A DNA stretch of 64,000 nt, from NCBI GenBank assembly GCA_026214975.1, contig CM047810.1:32923255-32987254 (forward strand), in the 5' to 3' direction. Positions 54,489-64,000 of this stretch are shown one piece after another. The DNA comes from Gentiana macrophylla. Its lineage: Eukaryota > Streptophyta > Magnoliopsida > Gentianales > Gentianaceae. The notes under the pieces are model-generated. The model did no database searches. It was given only the letters and a program-made list of their open reading frames with translations, and was not told the DNA's origin. Both the position numbers and the translations under genes were made by a program. The first letter of the stretch is position 1; every line of letters begins with the position of its first letter.

Positions 54489-56287
54489 ATGCAAACTCGG
54501 AGTCAAAAGGGACCGTTAATATACACCCACGATCCCGAAGCGAACCATAGTCCGCCAAACAGCGGAATTTCCGTTCTGCGGTTACGGCGCATGAACAGAA
54601 CGGCGAGATCTTGAAGAACAACTAGCAAGAGAAATCACCGATTTTGTGATAATGGGCGATAATAGACGCGTACATTGGCGCAGACTACGCCATGCCAGGC
54701 GAAGTCAAGGTCAACCGGCTATTGTTATTCCAAACCATTCTTGCACAAACCTTTGAGCTGAAGCCAGGACTTATCCAGATGATGCAGCACGCATCAATTT
54801 TTCACGGCTACCAATCAGAGAATCCGCATACCCACTTACACACATTCTTAGAGATATGCGGTACTACACGCATCCAAGGAGTAAGTGAGGATGCTATCAA
54901 ACTGAAACTATTTCCTTTTTCTCTGAAAGGAGAGGCTAAAGAGTGGTACACCTCTCTCCCTTCTGAATCTATCACCACCTGGGCAGAACTCGAAAAGGAG
55001 TTCTTGAGTCAATATTTTCCACCTTCAAAAACTGCCCAGTGCTTAAATGAAATATTCACCTTCTACCGTAAAGAGAATGAGTCCTTTTCGAATGTTGGAA
55101 GAGATTCAAGTCTCTTCTTAGAAAGTGTCCTCACCATGGCTTGCCGATGGAAAGGCAAGTCAACACCTTCTTTAGTGGATTGACCGAGCTAACAAAAGGC
55201 ATGGTCAATAGCTCTTCACAGTGGGGCATTTCAAGAAAACGCTGAAGAGGGATGGGCCTTTGTTTGAGGATATTGCAAAATATAACTATGCCCCTCTTAT
55301 CAAGCAATTCAAGCAACCTCCTCCTCCTCCCAAGGTTGAGGAAGTCAATTTACAAAGTTTGATTGCCATGCTGCAAAAGCAGATGGCCCCACCTCAAGTT
55401 TCCAATCTTATAAATCAAACTTCCTCTTTTCCACGTAACCCTCGTTACGTCAGACAAAAAAAATTGTCTTTGTCGGACCGGCCATATGAATGGCCAATGT
55501 CAATTTAATCCCCTTCGCACCTATCAAGTAAACGCTTTTTCATGACTATGGACAAGTACAATCAAGTCACATGTCAAAATTGTGACGAGGTGGGGCACAC
55601 TTCTAAATTCCCCTCTATGAACGGATGAACGCGGAAGTGAATGCATTCTATGGCCAGAACAATCAAAGGTTCAATCAGTTTCCAGGCCAGGGCAATTTTC
55701 AAAACCAAGGGTTTAATCCATCTTCTAATTTCAATCCCAACTCGAATTTTAATTCGAATCAGAATTTCAACAGAAACCCTGGGTTTAATAAGAATCAAAA
55801 CTCGAATTTTTCCAATTCTACGCAAAAATTCAATCGTAATTGGCCTTCCAATTCAAATTCTCAATTTCAAAGTCGGCCCGACCCACATTTCTATGCTCCA
55901 AATCTCCAAAACTCTCAAGGCCCCTCCCAACCTACAATTCTTGAAGCTAAGTTGGAGGAGCAAAGTAGATCGATGAAGAATCTTGAGAGACAAATTGGGC
56001 AACTGGCCGAGTGGTTGGCTTCTAGACCCCAGGCGGTGCCTGGGCCACCGAGAAGAATCCAAGGGTGGTCAAGTTGCTCAGGTGATTTGAACAAAGGCCC
56101 ATGTCTCGACCTCGTGCCATCAATTCCATACGGTAAGGAGGAGGCCGGTGCAATGAATCTAAGGAGCGGTACTCAAGTTAGTGGTCCTTCCCATCCGGAA
56201 ACCACCAGCCCCTCCTCGCCATTGATAAGGCGAGGAGGAAGTGAGCACCTACACTCCCTCAATCGCAAGAGAAAACTCAGGTGGTGA
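54489..56287 (+). pseudogene. gag: Athila gag (frameshifted)
   Basis: ATG at 54489 gives MQTRSQKGPL, a start common for Athila Gag. The frame breaks near 54610. 54692-55183 has the capsid block TFELKPGLIQMMQHASIFHG, LHTFLEICGTTRIQG, KLKLFPFSLKGEAKEWYTSL and FLSQYFPPSKTA. 55221-55508 continues. The knuckle near 55578-55615 (CQNCDEVGHTSKF) has lost its last Cys to a frame slip. 55625-56287 is very Asn/Phe/Gln-rich, then NLERQIGQLAEWLASRPQ, the conserved end of Athila Gag. Confidence 0.87.
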
Positions 56288-56320
56288 TCCACGAGAGGTG
56301 AAGAATTTGGTGATCCTCAA

Positions 56321-57613
56321 GTGGCTGATCCTTTGAGGACCGAAAAAGCAAGCGAAAGTCAGGAGGCTGATCCCCCGACTACTGAGAAATCTGAAAAAAC
56401 TGTTCGTTGGAAGGATCTGGAAGACAGAGCTGTCAGTGCATCCTCGAAAAAGGTTTTCTCTGAGGATGACCTTAAGAAACTTCCATTTCCACCGAGAAAG
56501 AGCAACATTCCCTTGATTGAGGATAAGAAGTACGAAAAGGTGCTAAACCTTTTGAAAAATACTCAGGTGAATCTTCCATTGTCGGATGTCTTAGTCGAGA
56601 TGCCTAAGTATACAAAATTTATCAAGGATGTTGTGTCTTCGAAAAAGAAATTAGCAGGCATGGAAAGGCAGATTGGTGAGGATTGTTCCATGATTAATTA
56701 TGAAAACTTACCAATTAAAAGAGGTGACCCTGGCAAATTCGTACTTCTACAGATTTTGATGGGAGGTCTAGTCTTCCCAAATTCTTTGTGTGATCTAGGT
56801 GCCTCTATAAGCCTTATGCCAATGTCTGTATGCAAACATCTCGGTTTACAAAGTCTTCTAGAACCCACTACTATGAGTTTACAATTCGCGGATAGATCCT
56901 CTAAGAAAGCTTCAGGAATCCTAAAAGACGTTTTGGTTCAGATTGATCGATTTACCTTTCCAGTTGATTGGTATGTTTTAGATATAGAGAAAGACGAAAA
57001 CGTTCCCTTGATTCTAGGAAGACCTTTCTTATCTACAGCTAGAGCTCTCATCGATTGCGATGGTGGGCAAGTGACTATCCGAGTTGGTGACCAAGAGGTG
57101 AGTTACAATGTTTTAAAGTCCATTCAAGTACCCTCTGGCCCTCCAACCAGTTTTTCCATTGATTATATGACGGATGATTTCACCGACTATATGGATAAGC
57201 AAGTCATGGCTGTAGAAGCAGAATATGAGCGATTAGTTGATAATCTGAATACTCATGGTAGGGTGAATCTGGATCACCTAGCAGCTGATTTTGAGGAAGA
57301 GCTGTTGGAAGGAGAAGCTTTGGCGGTGGGACCACAGAGTAAACTCAATGATATTGAGTTGAAAAGTGGAGATCTCAAGTCTAGTTTAGAAGACCCCCCT
57401 GCGGATTTGGTGTTGAAGCCGTTACCTAAACATCTTAAGTATGTGTTCTTAAGAGAAGGCGACAAGCTTCCTTTAATCATATCTGCCAAGCTTTCCCGTC
57501 TGGAGGAAATGGCGATCAACGTCTTGAAGAAGAATGAAAAAGCTTTTGGTTGGCAAGTAGGAGATATCAGGGAATATCTCCGACATCTGCATGCACAAGA
57601 TCAAGGCGAATGA
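56321..57613 (+). CDS. Athila aspartic protease region
   Basis: 430 open codons. KSNIPLIEDKKYEKVLNLLK, LPLSDVLVEMPKYTKFIKDV and KRGDPGKFVL precede LCDLGASISLMPMSVCKHLG with the catalytic DLGAS. LQFADRSSKKASGILKDVLV, DWYVLDIEKDENVPLILGRP and FLSTARALIDCDGGQ complete the fold. The C-terminal 150 residues are the acidic linker that leads to RT (LPKHLKYVFL, LIISAKLSRLEEMAINVLKK). It ends in a frameshift at the RT start. Confidence 0.9.
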   Translation: MADPLRTEKASESQEADPPTTEKSEKTVRWKDLEDRAVSASSKKVFSEDDLKKLPFPPRKSNIPLIEDKKYEKVLNLLKNTQVNLPLSDVLVEMPKYTKFIKDVVSSKKKLAGMERQIGEDCSMINYENLPIKRGDPGKFVLLQILMGGLVFPNSLCDLGASISLMPMSVCKHLGLQSLLEPTTMSLQFADRSSKKASGILKDVLVQIDRFTFPVDWYVLDIEKDENVPLILGRPFLSTARALIDCDGGQVTIRVGDQEVSYNVLKSIQVPSGPPTSFSIDYMTDDFTDYMDKQVMAVEAEYERLVDNLNTHGRVNLDHLAADFEEELLEGEALAVGPQSKLNDIELKSGDLKSSLEDPPADLVLKPLPKHLKYVFLREGDKLPLIISAKLSRLEEMAINVLKKNEKAFGWQVGDIREYLRHLHAQDQGE

Positions 57614-58560
57614 GGCGCCAAGTGTGTCGAGACAATTTCCGTGAAGGCTTAACCTCATATGCAAGAAGTCGTTAAAAGAAATCATTAAACTTCGGACATG
57701 GGAATCATTTATGCCATCGCGGATAGTGAATGGGTTTCCCGACTCAAGTAGTTCCCAAAAAGGTGGAATTACAATTGAAAAGAATGCGAAGGAGAGGAAA
57801 TTGCATTGAGGCTTGTTATGGTTACTGATCGCATCGATTATCGAAAGCTCAATGAGGTAACCATGAAAGATCACTTTCCTTCCATTCATTGACCGGATGC
57901 TCGGCGTCTGGCGGGGCACGCGTTCTCTTGTTTCTTAGATGGATATTCGAGGATATTTCCAGATACCCATTGATCCGGTGACCAAGAAAAGACCACCTTC
58001 ACACCGCTTATGGTACATTCGCCTACTGAGGCGAATGCCGTTCGGTCTCTGCAATGCCCCGGCTACATTTCAATGATGTATGCTAGCCATCTTTGACGGG
58101 CTTGTAGAAAAGTGTATGGAGATTTTTATGGACGATTTTTCGGTTTTTGGTGATCTTTTGATGATTGCCTTGACAATCTTGATCAGTGTTATCCGGATGA
58201 TGTGGAAAAGAACCTAGTACTTAATTGGGAAAAATGCCATTTCATGGTAGATGAAGGAATAGTTCTTGGCCACAAGATCTCCGCCAAAGGTATAAGTAGA
58301 TAGGGCCAAGGTAGAAGCTATTGAGAAGATGAGTTACCCTAAGAATGTTCGGGAGGTCCGAGTTTTCTCGGACATGTCGGCTTCTATAGGAGGTTCATTC
58401 AAGATTTCTCCAAGATAGCCAAGCCCCCATCGCCCACTTTACTAAAGGAAGGCGTTGAGTTTATTTTTGATGAGAGCGCAAGCAAGCGTTTGAGGAGCTT
58501 AAGGATCGTTTAATATCTCGCTCCGATTCTTATATCGCTTGATTTGGAACCTACCATTTG
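57600..58560 (+). pseudogene. pol: Athila reverse transcriptase (many frameshifts)
   Basis: RT blocks are readable in alternating frames: IIYAIADSEWV, VVPKKGG, FLDGYS near 57938-57956, RRMPFGLCNAPATFQ near 58031-58075, the catalytic EIFMDDFSVFG (58118-58155), LVLNWEKCHFMVDEGIVLGH (about 58210-58270) and GFYRRFIQDFSKIAKP. Several breaks sit exactly where relatives have CAG or CTG (for example near 57955 and 58025), so the copy may be less damaged than it looks. Confidence 0.82.
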
Positions 58561-58990
58561 AGCTTATGTGCGGCGCGATCAAACTATCTTTGTTGCAGTC
58601 TTTTTCAGGGCAAAAGATCAAGGAAAGTTCCAGCCTATCTCTATTACGCAAGTCACACATTGAATCCCTCTCAAGTTAACTATACTACTACCGAAAAGGA
58701 ACTACGGCGTAGTCTTTGCTATGGACAAGTTTCGTGAGTTACTTGTTAGGAGCTCAAGTGATCGTGTGGTGATCACGCCGCGCTGCTGCGTTACGATGAC
58801 TAAGAAAGAGGCTAAACCGCGCTTACTACGTTGGATATTGACCCTACAAGAGTTTGACGTTCAAATTAAGGACAAAAAGGGCAGTGAGAATGTAGTAGCG
58901 GATCATGTGTCTAGGATGTTAAATGAGGAAAAGAATGAACCAGATGATATAGATCTTTACTTTCCTCTAGAAAACATCATGTTGATCGAT
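58561..58990 (+). pseudogene. pol: Athila RNase H
   Basis: [10 protein letters not shown], then a degraded TDH block, [20 protein letters not shown] and [20 protein letters not shown] followed by M, the conserved C-terminal half of gypsy RNase H. The N-terminal half (58561-58720) is frameshifted. Confidence 0.85.
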
Positions 58991-60114
58991 GGCGCTCCAC
59001 GATGTTCCATGGTATTCTTCCATTGTAAACTACCTTCATGGCCGTTATCTCGATCCGAAATGTCTTATCGAGGAGAAGAAAAAGTTCTTCTCGGATTTAA
59101 AATATTTCGTTTGGGATGAACCTTATCTTTTCAAGATCTGTAAAGATGGTTTGCTTAGGAGATGTATTCCAGAATCTGAGCAACGGGACATCATTGAGCA
59201 GTGCCACAGTGGACCCACAGGAGGTCACTTTGGTCCTTGGAAAACCGTTGCTAAGATCTTTCAATCCGGTTTCTATTGGCCTACGATCTTTAAAGATACG
59301 GAAGCTTTCGTAAAGCTTGTGATAGGTGCCAAAGAACCGGTACTCGACAAGCGCGTTTTGACATGCCTTTAAAACCCATCCTCGAATGCGAAGTCTTTGA
59401 TGTATGGGGTATCGATTTTATGGGACCATTCCCATCATCTTGCGGTAATAAATACATCTTAGTCTGCGTGGATTACGTGTCTAAATGGGTGGAGGCCCAA
59501 GCCACTCCTCACAATGATCATAAGACGGTGATGAAATTTCTAAAGAAGAATATTTTCGTGAGGTTTGGATGTCCACGTGCCTTGATCGATGATGAAGGGA
59601 CGCATTTCTCGCTAACCGACCCACAGAGAAAGTACTTGAGAAGTATGGTGTCGGCATAAAATTGGCACACCGTACCATCCTATGACTAGTGGTCGAGGTT
59701 GAAAGAGCAACGAGCATTAAGAAGATCTGGAGAAGATCATATTATCATCCATAGAAAAGCTGGAGTCTAAAGTTGGATGATGTCTTGTGGGCATATCGAA
59801 TCGCCTATAAGACCCCCATGGGTACATCACCATATCAAATGGTCTCACGGAAACCATGTCATCCGCTGTCGAGTTAGAGCATAGAGCTTATTGGGCTACA
59901 AAGTTTCGAACTTTGATTCCCAATCTTGTGGGAAGCATCGACTACTGATTACATGAGTGGATTTAATTCGAGACTCCAGGCCTATGAAAGTGCGAGGATT
60001 AGTAAAGATAAGATGAAGCTACTCCACGATGCTAAGATTAAGAAAAGAGAATTTCATGTCGGCGAACAAGTTCTTCTATATAATTCTAGGTTACATCTGT
60101 TTCTGGAAAGTTAG
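58989..60114 (+). pseudogene. pol: Athila integrase (frameshifted)
   Basis: 58989-59372: [36 protein letters not shown] and IEQCHSGPTGGHFGPWKTVA (zinc domain). 59363-59659: [20 protein letters not shown] (first Asp) and [13 protein letters not shown] (second Asp). The Glu-bearing SGQVE-type motif near 59689-59710 is disrupted by a CAG-site change. 59926-60114: YESARISKDKMKLLHDAKIK, FHVGEQVLLYNSRLHLF. All domains present, frame broken. Confidence 0.87.
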
Positions 60115-60780
60115 GAGGACACGTTGGTCCGGCCCTTTCGAGATTCTCCAAATCATTCCGGAGGCGTTCTAGAAGAACCGTGGTTATAGTGGTGAACCGT
60201 TTGAGTCAACGGTCGAGGTGCAAACACTATATTGGTGAACCCAAAGAGACATCTTTGATTGTTAAATTTCTCGATATTCTCGGATGTGGTGTTACTCGGT
60301 CGAAGAATTTGACGAGTTATCACCCGACTTGTTCTCCGAGGATGACGGTAGTGATCCGTCTGAAGAAGAAGTTCTAGCAGGTAGTGCGATATGGAAGAGT
60401 TTGAGAGGAGCGACAACTTAAACGTCATCGGAGGAGTCGGAGGAGAAAGAACACAACCATGGGAGACTTAAGAAGGTTTGGAGAGCTTTCAAAGATTTCA
60501 CCCCATGTGTGAGATCTTTGTTTCTGCAGCCACACTACGATCGAGCTTAAACGAGGTAGGTAGTGGTGGCGAGAAGGTTAAATGGCCTGATCAGGTGAGC
60601 TTACAATGTGTCGAGCTAACGACATTAACCAAAAGCGCCACCAGGGGGCAACCTAGATATCGTTCTTTTAGTTGTTTTGTTTTATGCTTTGATAGTATTA
60701 GTATTTAAGTTTAGTTTATTCGATTTTAGCCTTATTAAGTTGTTGTTTCTATCTGTCGATTAGTTGTGCTTTCTAGATAT
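60115..60780 (+). other. Athila post-integrase region
   Basis: The first 130 bp is the integrase tail (HYIGEPKE near 60222-60245). The rest shows acidic and Lys-rich frame fragments without a recognisable domain. AAAAGCGCCACCAGGGGGCA (60631-60650) is a degenerate copy of the motif at 61211-61236. Confidence 0.5.
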
Positions 60781-60842
60781 GGATTTGGTGTTCGACCGGA
60801 GGAGTTACCTTCCTTAGGAGGATTCCACTCATTCTGTAGATG

Positions 60843-61040
60843 ACGGACCGGGAGGAACCATCGTTTTGCACGTAGATTTTGACATTAGTACCCGCGTCAA
60901 GGCGGTCACCTATGTTCTTATTGTTCCCGTTGTTCGGGAGGTGGAGACTTTACTCGAGGAGTTACAGGCAGCTCTAGGGCGCCCTTACACCATCCTCAAT
61001 GATCCGATGTCGACAGATTTAGCGCTAGTCTTTGCAAAGT
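60843..61040 (+). pseudogene. Short unknown ORF fragment after Athila pol
   Basis: DGPGGTIVLHVDFDIS, REVETLLEELQAALGRPYTI and STDLALVFAK form a stretch of about 65 codons without a stop but also without its own ATG. Codon use looks coding. I do not recognise the family. It may be the remnant of an Athila accessory ORF. Confidence 0.35.
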
Positions 61041-61210
61041 GAGCACTTTCGAGGTGTTGATGTGGTGGTGAGGACTGGGGTTTACAAGATGAGTATGATT
61101 TCCCTCCGGCGATTGACATGCTCCGCCGCCTCATTCGAGTGATCGATTGGTCGGACATTTATGATGACTAGCGTTCTTAGGATGTTTCGTCGAGCAAACG
61201 ACGTAAAACA

Positions 61211-61236
61211 AAAGCGCTGAGTGGGAGGCAACCCAC
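61211..61236. repeat. AAAGCGC..GTGGGAGGCAACCCAC motif
   Basis: GTGGG-AGGCAA-CCCAC forms a 5-bp-stem hairpin. A degenerate copy is at 60631-60655. The phrase GCGC...GGGAGGCAACCCA is one I associate with the region after pol in Athila-type plant elements. Confidence 0.7.
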
Positions 61237-61389
61237 TGTTTTCCATCTGTTTTTATTTATTTTCTAGTAATTTTATGTACTTCGTTTGATTTTTATTTGT
61301 ATTTTTGAAGTTTTATATAAGTTTAATAAGAAGGGCAATTTTGAATTTGATGTGTATGGAAATTTTATGATTTTTGCACTTAAACTGCG

Positions 61390-61581
61390 TGGACGCCCGT
61401 CCAGAACTCTGGACGCCCGTCCGCCTTGACCAATTTCGGGACGAGCGTCCACTAAGCCTGGACGCCCGTCTGCTTTATTCCCTCCAATCCTGTATGTGAT
61501 TCAAAATCTTGGGCGAAGCGTCTAATAACACTGGGCGCCCGTCCAGTTCATCGATTTCTCGGTGGGCGCCCGTCCCACCGA
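61390..61581. repeat. Third hairpin-motif cluster of the right-hand Athila
   Basis: TGGACGCCCGTCCAGAACTC, TGGACGCCCGTCCGCC, GGACGAGCGTCCA, TGGACGCCCGTCTGC, TGGGCGCCCGTCCAG, and CGGTGGG-CGCCCGT-CCCACCG with 7-bp arms (61560-61580). It ends about 25 bp before a TATA box. Confidence 0.9.
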
Positions 61582-61605
61582 GTTGACAGCGCCCAACCTC
61601 GGTCA

Positions 61606-61611
61606 TATATA
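61606..61611 (+). promoter_or_regulatory. Candidate internal TATA box of the Athila 3' gene
   Basis: GGTCATATATACCCC, 25 bp after the hairpin cluster. Followed by an AC/T-rich leader, a GGTAAGT splice donor (61905-61911) and a TTTAG acceptor (62161-62165) before ATG 62179. Confidence 0.5.
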
Positions 61612-61905
61612 CCCCTTCATCGAGTGAACCCTCACTTTTCAGAATTTCAAAAATCAAAACGGTTTCTCTCCTCCTTTTGCCCTAAAATAAATCGATTCTA
61701 AACCGATTTGAGCGATTCAAAGTGCTACAGCCGCCTTGATACCCTCTCTTTGATTTTCATAACCAAATCCCCAACACACGATATATTTTGGAGAATCGGG
61801 ACCCACTTCAATCCGACTTTTTGAGAGAAAAATCCGATTTTGGGAGCCAATTTTGTGTTGTTTGGACTCGTTTTCACCTCAATCAACATCTACTCACCCT
61901 ACTCG

Positions 61906-62165
61906 GTAAGTTAGTAACAACTTTTCTAGATTTCATTCACGTTTTTGTGAGTTCGATCTTTGGGTCGGCTCGTTTTCTTGAATGTCACCTTAATTTTTTT
62001 TCGGTTTTGGTGTTTCTTTCGCTACGCTCTGTTGTGGTGATGTGGTGTTGTGATGGGTGGTGATTTGGATGATTATGGTTGTGGTTTGTGGTTTGGTTGA
62101 TTTGAAATCCCGCTTTGGATGTTAAAGCGGGTATCTTTTGTGCACATTTGGATTGTTTGGTTTAG
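61906..62165 (+). other. Candidate leader intron (260 nt)
   Basis: Donor G/GTAAGT, T-rich body and acceptor GGTTTAG. No AG-rich exon-like content. It sits between the candidate internal TATA and the first ATG of the 3' ORF. Confidence 0.45.
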
Positions 62166-62178
62166 ACTAGGCGTGGAA

Positions 62179-63660
62179 ATGGTTCATAAGAAAGCGGTTG
62201 TGAAGAGGCATGGTAAGGAAGTGGCCCGGAGGCGGGGAAAAAGCGTAAAGAAATTGACCCTACCTTAGTTGATCCTAACCGGGTGTGAGTATTCGTGAGC
62301 AACCCCTCAGAGCCACCCAAACGAGGCAACCTTAAGAGATGAGCCAACTTCGGAGTCGAGACCGATGATGATGTGCCTTTGAGTACGGATGCCTAGAGTT
62401 CGAGAAAGGTGGAGGTTCGTCTCAGAATGGTGAGAAGCTGTCGATGCTACCGGGAGGAGGAGCCAGTTGTACCTAGGGCAGCCCCTCCTAGAAAGAAGTC
62501 TAAAACCGTTGCCCCGATGCCATTGCCTCGTCGATTCGTGAACCCTAGAGCCCATGAAGTTTATACTAAACACTACTTTTCAAGAAACATGTTGGTTGAG
62601 AGGGCTATTTTGGAGGCGAAGGTCGATCCGGGGTTCGTCAAACTGTTGAAGGATCGGAAATGGGAAGCCTTGATGACTATCCCGACTACCCCGGTAAATG
62701 GCTCCCTAGTTCGGGAATTTTATGCTAATTGCTCGGAAACCGACTTGGGGACAAAGGTAGTCGTGGTTCGAGGGTGGAAGTTCCCTTCACACGGAGGTAA
62801 TTAATCGGAAATACAACTTAGCGGCTTTCGGTCGGGATTATAAGGAGGAGATTGTGCATGTATGCGAGTTTGGGGACGGGATCCTTTGGAGGAGTTGAGA
62901 TTGAGAGTTTGCCCGGATGTGGCCTGGGCGTTGAGACCGGGAGGAGACGGAAGGAGTTGGTCACCACGACTGGGCGGAGGCTGGAAGGTCGGTGTCGATT
63001 TATTGAGTCGGTTGTTGCCTAAAAACAACTTGACACATTTTCATATTGGTGACCTAGGCATCTTTGTATGCGTTGACGTTTGGCTTTGAATGTGGATGTG
63101 GGGCCAGGCATTGTATGACGAGATATCTATCAATCGAGAAGGTTTATACACGGAGCTTGATCGTACCTCATTTGATCCACGGTTTGTGCCTCGATGCCGG
63201 TGTGCCACGAGTTTGGGGCGGATCATAAACCGAAGAACCCTAGCCTTTACAAAGGAAAAGAGTAAGCCCTCGGGACATTTCGAGCCGGAGGCACCCACGG
63301 AGCCTGGTTCATCGGCAACACCTCGTGCATCCTCCCTTCCTCCTTTATCTCCCATTTGTCAGGATGCGATTAAGCATGGCCAATAGTTTCCGGGAATGGC
63401 TCGGTGATATTCGGGATACACAGAACAACATTTTGACAACTCTTGGTGCATCCGTGAAGGCCGGCAACCGAGGGATGGCAGGATCTTCAATCCGAGCTCC
63501 GTTGATTATCTCTTTCTTTGATGAGATTGAAGCAGGTCATTGCGGATGTTCTACACGCGACTGAGTCATCTTGAGATGAGGAGCGACTGACTTCGGCGGC
63601 TAGGGCTACGGAACCACCTTCCGGACCTCCTCCGATCCTCCGGTGATGATTACTGCGGCG
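62179..63660 (+). pseudogene. Athila 3' ORF (env-like position; putative plant transposon protein-like)
   Basis: ATG 62179 starts MVHKKAVVKRHGKEVARRRG (basic, nuclear-type), with a stop after about 30 codons. 62409-62804 has RRFVNPRAHEVYTKHYFSRN, MLVERAILEAKVDPGFVKLL and SLVREFYANCSETD. 62900-63240 shows VDLLSRLLPKNNLTHFHI and YDEISINREGLYTELDRTSF, as in the 'putative plant transposon protein' family common in Athila elements. The tail is Pro/Ser-rich. Frameshifts break it. No signal peptide or transmembrane segment was evident, so an envelope function is not supported by sequence. Confidence 0.6.
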
Positions 63661-64000
63661 CCGAGCCAACCTTGATCTTGTTTGTCTATTTTCACGTTGG
63701 TTGTTTTGTATTGACATTTTTACTTGGTTCGTTGTAATTTTGATATTGATACTATTTATTTTTCGATGGATCTTGTAAGCCATAAGGCGCGCATACTTTC
63801 ATTTCAACTGTGTTTCAACTTTCTGGATGTATTGAGTGCTCTCACTTTGCTTTATCTTTATTTTTGATATCTCTTTTCATGTTGGTATGACTCCCCGTTT
63901 TCCCCGAGATGGTTCCATGTTGTCTAAGATGTGCAGTGTCTACATTGTCTGGTTACGCATTCTTGGTATCATTATGAAGGCTCCGGCGACCAACGATTCG
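63661..64000 (+). other. Athila 3' untranslated region, no gene seen
   Basis: T-rich, no ORF, no PPT yet. The element continues beyond the window. Confidence 0.5.

Larger units (their letters stand above)
52333..64000 (+). mobile_element. Athila-lineage Ty3/gypsy element with 3' env-like region (3' end off window)
   Basis: 5' LTR (52333-53903), clean tRNA-Asp PBS, gag, protease, RT, RNase H, integrase, and further ORFs past 62 kb. It is inserted in the second Tat fragment after CCAAT (52328-52332), which is the expected target duplication at the unseen right end. Coding domains are well conserved but frame-broken, often at CAG/CTG triplets. Confidence 0.88.

Noticed and set aside
1..64000. 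tRNA, rRNA, miRNA or organellar insert
   Set aside because: I found no cloverleaf, rRNA or convincing plastid or mitochondrial block by reading. A database search would be needed to exclude short pieces.

Overview
This is plant nuclear DNA, almost certainly from an angiosperm and probably a eudicot. The window is essentially all transposable-element sequence. I see no convincing host gene, rRNA, tRNA or bacterial feature. It holds Ty3/gypsy elements of three lineages (Tekay/Del-like chromovirus, Tat, Athila), Ty1/copia elements of two lineages (Ale-like and SIRE-like with an env-like ORF), two copia-type solo LTRs, one L1-type LINE and a short TRIM-like repeat. Species cannot be named from the sequence alone.

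Layout. 1-6797: 5' part of a Tekay-like element on the minus strand (integrase to 5' LTR). 6798-41700: a nested stack. A minus-strand L1 LINE (6798-7545 and 41391-41700) is split by a TRIM-like repeat. That repeat is split by an Ale-like copia element (7920-41279, TSD TCGCT on both sides). The copia 5' LTR is split by a Tat element on the plus strand (12938-41176, near-perfect TSD GGTTA/GGCTA). The Tat element itself contains a SIRE copia (14209-27691, minus, TSD GCCCC), a solo LTR (27921-29729), an unidentified piece (about 32341-32785) and the 3' end of an Athila element (about 36900-40439). 42008-51186: an Athila element (plus) with a truncated 5' LTR, no reverse transcriptase, and a solo LTR (45935-48198, TSD ATGTC) in its integrase. 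51187-52332: a fragment of a second Tat element. 52333-64000: a larger Athila element (plus) with LTR, gag, pol and a downstream env-like/plant-transposon-protein region, running off the window.

How the parts work together. Each autonomous-type element encodes the usual gag coat, aspartic protease, reverse transcriptase/RNase H and integrase. Almost every copy here is broken. The Tat copy lacks RNase H and integrase and keeps an antisense extra ORF. The central Athila lacks RT and RNase H. The SIRE 5' LTR is joined directly to mid-gag, without a PBS. The LINE is only fragments.

Most notable signals. (1) A 94-nt GT-AG intron candidate separates gag from protease in the Tekay-like element, and its removal restores the frame exactly. 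(2) Family-specific short palindrome or hairpin arrays recur upstream of TATA boxes in several unrelated LTRs and again in leaders; one motif, TGGACGCCCGTCCA, is shared by a Tekay-like and an Athila element. (3) A TATA box plus leader intron inside the third Athila element may be an internal promoter for its 3' gene. (4) Differences between the SIRE LTR pair cluster at CAG/CTG sites and are not C-to-T changes. This looks like systematic long-read base-calling error at CHG-methylated cytosines, and it probably explains many frameshifts in the younger elements.
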